The position numbers and the translations under genes were made by a program. Positions 21,037 through 24,315 of a DNA stretch of 24,315 nucleotides are shown here, piece after piece (within the stretch, counting starts at the first letter, position 1; every line of letters begins with the position of its first letter). The DNA is taken from contig JSYX01000511.1 in NCBI GenBank assembly GCA_000787465.1, positions 1 through 24,315 of the forward strand, written 5' to 3'. The notes beneath the pieces were generated by a model. That model worked only from the letters and a program-made list of their open reading frames with translations. It ran no database searches and was not told the DNA's origin. This DNA comes from Thermomucor indicae-seudaticae. Its lineage: Eukaryota > Mucoromycota > Mucoromycetes > Mucorales > Lichtheimiaceae.

Positions 21037-23098
21037 TTATGATGGTCTTTGACGACAATACACAACGACATCTCCCCTTCGGCGCCAGTCATCGTGGAAG
21101 TGGCTATTGAAGAATCGTTCACATTCTTGATATCCGGCACTGTCTATAACATGTCCAACGGTCGTGGTATTTCCGGTTGCCGTACTGCCTTTCATCGCTG
21201 CTAGACTGTCAAATAGTACCAGATACTCGGGCCATGGCTTCACTGTACCCATATTCCGGGTCAAAAACAACACGGGATCGTTATAGAACAAGTCAGCTTC
21301 ATCCATATATTCCTGTTCATGGCCTGTAAGAGGTGGTTCACAGGTGAGAAACCACATGGACGCGTCTTGTCGGTGAACCAGCGATTGCCAAGGCGTCGAA
21401 TGACAAGGCATTAGTATACCGACGGACAGGCTACCAGTTTCCTGGCGACTTCTTATCCAGTGCATGACGTCCACTACTCCTCTCTGGTGCCAGAGTGACA
21501 GGTACAATGCCATCGGAATTTGAGTCAATATCAAAGCGACAAGTGTCTTCTTTCGCCAAGCAGAAGGCAGTTCCGTTAGACCGGCGGATGCAAATACGCA
21601 GAAAATAGGCATTAGAGGAAATAAGAACCGGAACTCCTTATGCGACAGTAGGCTGTACACAAAGACAACCCAAACGATGAGACTCTTCAGGATTTGCTTT
21701 TGCGTGCGCGCAGCAGTTGTGTTGTTTTTGGAGAATAGGCCGAGCAATACCAGCGGGAGCATGGTTGTCATAATAGCAGGTATTCCTTGTGAGATATACC
21801 AATGCCAAGAATGCACGCCGTAAACAAGCGACACAGCATCCAGAACATTGACCTTGAAAAAATTCAAAGGCGTAAGCACCGGTTCAAGAAGGAGCTGTCG
21901 CAATGTTCCCGTATACAGGTATGTATCGATGGCGACATTTAGAGCCAGGATGGAAGAGCTAAAATCTGATGAGAATTTTGCAGCAGGTATACGTTCTCTT
22001 ATCCCGCAGCTTACAATATAGCCGCCGCATTCAATGCAATGGGTATCCTGTAACCTGGACTGGATACCAATAAGCGAATTCCCAAATAAACCCATAATAA
22101 TGCATTCGTTGGCCGCATAATGCAAGCAATAGAAGCCCAGACAAGAGATTTACGGAAACGTCTGCAAAAAAGGCGTCGTTCAGTATGCTCCTTGCGGGAG
22201 CGAGCTGCCTTCCCCAACGTGTCCATAAATTACATACTGGAAACTGTGTTTACTGGGACGAAATTGTCCACCATCTGAAAATGGCCAGTAATTTAAAGCG
22301 ACGGTAGTAAGAACAGTCTCCATCGTATTTGAAAGTGTGCGGCCCGCCATGAAGAAGTTATACCACGACAGCAGGGTTATTGATAGCTGAGGCAGCAAAC
22401 TTTTCTTGTCAGTAACGTTTTGTGTTGGCGAAGAAGATCGATACTTGCAACATAGGGTGCAACTGAATTTCCAATGACTCGTTTCCCGAGCGTATATGTC
22501 GCATAGTCATTTATAGCAGCAAGACAAGCTTGAGCATACTTTGGTGCCAGAAACTTTTTATATCATCTAGGGCAGGGGTTATCGACCGGGTGAACGTAAT
22601 ATCAAAAGCCCTTACCAATATTTGGCCATTACTATCTAGACCTAGCCACGCGACAGTTTCATAAATCAGCGCAAAGAATGCCGGATGCAAAAAACTGCGT
22701 ATCCTGGCCTTCCATTCCCAAGTAACATAACCGTATGTATAGCACGCTGGTTAAGGAAGGGGGGAAATAATATAAGCGATCATCATGCGAAAGCGTGAAA
22801 AAAAAGGATATCCAAAAACCATGTAATGAGCGATTTCTTGGGCTTGCCAGTACTCGTCGGGATTGTCATAGGTACGTGTCATGTAAGCGTTCATCAATCG
22901 AAAAGAGAGGCAGAGGGCAAAGACAAAGGAGCGTGATCCAACCGTAGATCGTTGTTCACCAATGCCGTGCACTGCATTCTTGTGACCAAGCGAAGGTTCT
23001 TTGAGCGTCTCATTACCAGCCGGTAAATTATCATCACTCGACGTCGTTTTCCCTCTGATATCTGTGCGGTGCCGGAGCTGCTGCGAATCGATTGTCAT
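21037..23098 (-). CDS. GPI10: GPI mannosyltransferase III (Gpi10/PIG-B)
   Basis: ER multispanning GT22-family enzyme that adds the third, alpha-1,2-linked mannose to the GPI-anchor precursor, using dolichol-phosphate mannose. Exons on the minus strand: 23098-22812, 22736-22616, 22553-22452, 22386-22238, 22161-22015, 21958-21037; 1728 nt, 575 residues. Family signatures in order: FRLMNAYMTRTYDNPDEYWQ (first luminal loop with the acidic catalytic-site residues), VFGYGYVTWEWKARIRS, then GRTLSNTMETVLTTVALNYW, CIMRPTNALLWVYLGIR, LTPLNFFKVN, the hallmark SHKEFRFLFPLMPI, and a C-terminal domain with CEPPL and DEADLFYNDPVLF. Many hydrophobic segments agree with a polytopic enzyme. The first intron (22737-22811) is AT-AC. 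The third intron (22387-22451) needs a weak GTTGCA donor; the others are ordinary. The gene converges on the LRR gene (125 bases between stops). Confidence 0.93.
22737..22811 (-). other. U12-type AT-AC intron in GPI10
   Basis: On the coding strand the exon ends GTTTTTGG. The intron then begins ATATCCTTTT, identical to the U12-type AT-AC 5' splice-site consensus. It contains TTCCTTAAC (22758-22750), identical to the U12 branch-site consensus, and ends GCTATAC, 14 nt after the branch A. Removing exactly these 75 bases joins phase 2 to phase 1 and restores HYMVFGYGYVTWEWK, a highly conserved part of the family. The nearest GT-AG alternative (GTTTTTGG to TTAACCAG) puts the next exon in the wrong frame. 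Confidence 0.93.
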
Positions 23099-23489
23099 AT
23101 GAGGAGCTGAATTTCCGGTGAAAACAATGAACGGTCTTTTCTTTGACGCTGCTTCGAAAAATTTACGCTGACTACAGGTTTATCTAATTCTAAAGGACGC
23201 GAAACTCGCGGGGGCGTTCTATACTCGTCTGGCTGTGGTCAGGTGACATGAATTTAGTATTCGATTACAACGTAACTAGCGTTCCTCTCTTGCTTCGCTT
23301 CGGGAAACGCTAGGAAGGACCTTCGGGCTGTTATTGACATATATGTTCCGCAATAATAAGTTAGTGTATTCCCAATGACATAATGTATCGACTAGTGCTT
23401 TATAATTGCTGGCTATCCATCAGGCCAGGGCTTCATAAGCAAAGTGCACTTGTGCCTCGGATAAACTATGTGCCGAAAGCGTGACATCG

Positions 23490-23505
23490 GACAGACAGAC
23501 AGACA
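23490..23505 (+). repeat. (GACA)4 microsatellite
   Basis: Four perfect tandem GACA units in the intergenic region upstream of GPI10. Confidence 0.85.
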
Positions 23506-23640
23506 CAACTGAGATGTTTGGGTAGAAGTAAAAATAAGAAAGGGACAACTACGGTGCAAGACACCTTAGATCGCCATGGTTGAGTCCTTGACTTTGAAGT
23601 GCTAAGGATATTTCCCGGCACCACCCTGCGAGATTCTGAA

Positions 23641-23683
23641 CCGATAAATCGATTATTTTTGGGCCGCTGAATCGATCTATCGG
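23641..23683. repeat. 14-base inverted repeat
   Basis: The left arm CCGATAAATCGATT (23641-23654) and right arm AATCGATCTATCGG (23670-23683) are reverse complements with one mismatch, separated by 15 bases. Each arm contains the palindrome ATCGAT. Confidence 0.85.
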
Positions 23684-23983
23684 ATCAGATTTTTTGAAAA
23701 AAGGCTGTGTGACAGGCTATAACGGTTCAAAGTCGGGCTATTTTTATAAGTGCCGGAAAATTTTGTCCATCCAGTTCTCATGCCTCTGGCCAATGAGATG
23801 GCGTATCTTACCCGGATAGGAGCAGGAACAATGGAGCTCATACGGAAGTGGACGACCGGAAACACTGGATACAAAAACAGCTCAGTAAAGTAAAGAGAGC
23901 TATCAGATGCGAACGGTACCGATATAATAACGGCAGATTTAGGAGATAGGATTAAAGAAATCCTTCAACGAAAGCTATAAAAT

Positions 23984-24289
23984 ATGTCCAAGCTTGTTGT
24001 AATAAAAGTTCGTACATCTTTATTTGTTATCGAGAAAATCTATTCAGCATGCCGTGATGCCAAAGGACGATTTGGGGCAAAACTGCAAGACGATCCGATG
24101 ATCGATTTCTCAGAAGACAGCTCTGGCGACGAAACCGACCTGGATGATGAGGAGAAGGAAGCGTTGGATAATGCCACCCAGGCGTTGCTCCAATTCAAAT
24201 GGCATGCAGATGCTGGAAGTTACCTGCGGCAACCATATACAGGTATGCGATATACAAAGAGGGGATGTTTAGTATCTGGACTTAACTGA
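23984..24289 (+). CDS. Unidentified acidic protein, 5' part (gene runs off window)
   Basis: I do not recognise this with confidence. The frame opens at ATG 23984 (MSKLVVIKV). From about residue 24 it has KGRFGAKLQDDP, then a strongly acidic Ser/Asp/Glu stretch (SEDSSGDETDLDDEEKEA), then QALLQFKWHADAGSYL and RQPYTG. A good donor (G/GTATGCG) follows at 24243, so the unspliced stop at 24287-24289 is probably intronic and the gene continues beyond the window. The acidic linker followed by a PYTG-like motif recalls N-termini of some fungal transposase-like proteins; this is a weak resemblance from memory. The first 23 residues could be replaced by an alternative upstream exon ending at the TATTCAG acceptor (24047). 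Confidence 0.4.
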   Translation: MSKLVVIKVRTSLFVIEKIYSACRDAKGRFGAKLQDDPMIDFSEDSSGDETDLDDEEKEALDNATQALLQFKWHADAGSYLRQPYTGMRYTKRGCLVSGLN

Positions 24290-24315
24290 GAACACCGATA
24301 GGTCAATCAAAAAAG

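Larger units (their letters stand above)
23099..23983. other. Divergent intergenic region with hairpins
   Basis: Upstream of GPI10 (minus) and the last gene (plus). It holds a (GACA)4 microsatellite at 23490-23505, an imperfect hairpin around 23273-23312 (arms CTAGCGTT/AACGCTAG), and a 14-base inverted repeat at 23641-23683. No coding frame with a recognisable domain was found. Confidence 0.5.

Noticed and set aside
22741..22818. Ordinary GT-AG intron (GTTTTTGG to TTAACCAG) at the first GPI10 intron
   Set aside because: It leaves the next exon in the wrong frame and destroys the conserved GYVTWEWK motif, whereas the AT-AC boundaries fit exactly.

Overview
The window is eukaryotic and most likely fungal, from an early-diverging, filamentous, Mucoromycota-like lineage. 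The genes are dense and split by many short introns (mostly 53-80 nt, GT-AG). The products have clear fungal counterparts: a Cch1-type calcium channel, a JSN1/Puf2-like RRM-PUF protein and a Gpi10-type mannosyltransferase. One intron has the full signature of the minor (U12) spliceosome, which Ascomycota generally lack but which is reported in Mucoromycota. The phylum call is inference; no taxonomic marker was searched.

Layout. 1-1469 holds the 3' exons of an unrecognised plus-strand gene (820-1469), one stretch of which has an in-frame stop. 2247-10516 is a 27-exon Cch1-like four-domain voltage-gated calcium channel of about 2206 residues. 11369-11534 is a U1 spliceosomal snRNA gene with a TATA-like element upstream. 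11927-13214 is a mitochondrial-type short-chain 3-hydroxyacyl-CoA dehydrogenase. 13215-14573 has no gene I can support. 14574-18128 is an RRM-RRM-PUF RNA-binding protein. 19805-18813 (minus) is a pinin/SDK/MemA-domain protein, divergent from a leucine-rich-repeat protein with a C-terminal cysteine pair motif (19943-20911). The latter converges on 23098-21037 (minus), GPI mannosyltransferase III (GPI10/PIG-B). The window ends in the 5' part of an acidic, unidentified gene (from 23984).

How the genes relate. There is no operon logic; these are separate transcription units with unrelated roles: calcium entry, fatty-acid oxidation, mRNA control, splicing and GPI-anchor synthesis. RNA processing recurs, with a U1 snRNA gene, a pinin-like splicing-associated protein and a PUF protein in the same 24 kb. 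GPI10 carries an AT-AC intron whose 5' splice site, branch site and reading frame all fit a U12-type intron.

Gene models were chained by hand from splice sites, codon phase and family conservation. All complete models sum to a multiple of three. Start codons of the PUF and LRR genes, and a few splice sites named below, remain uncertain.
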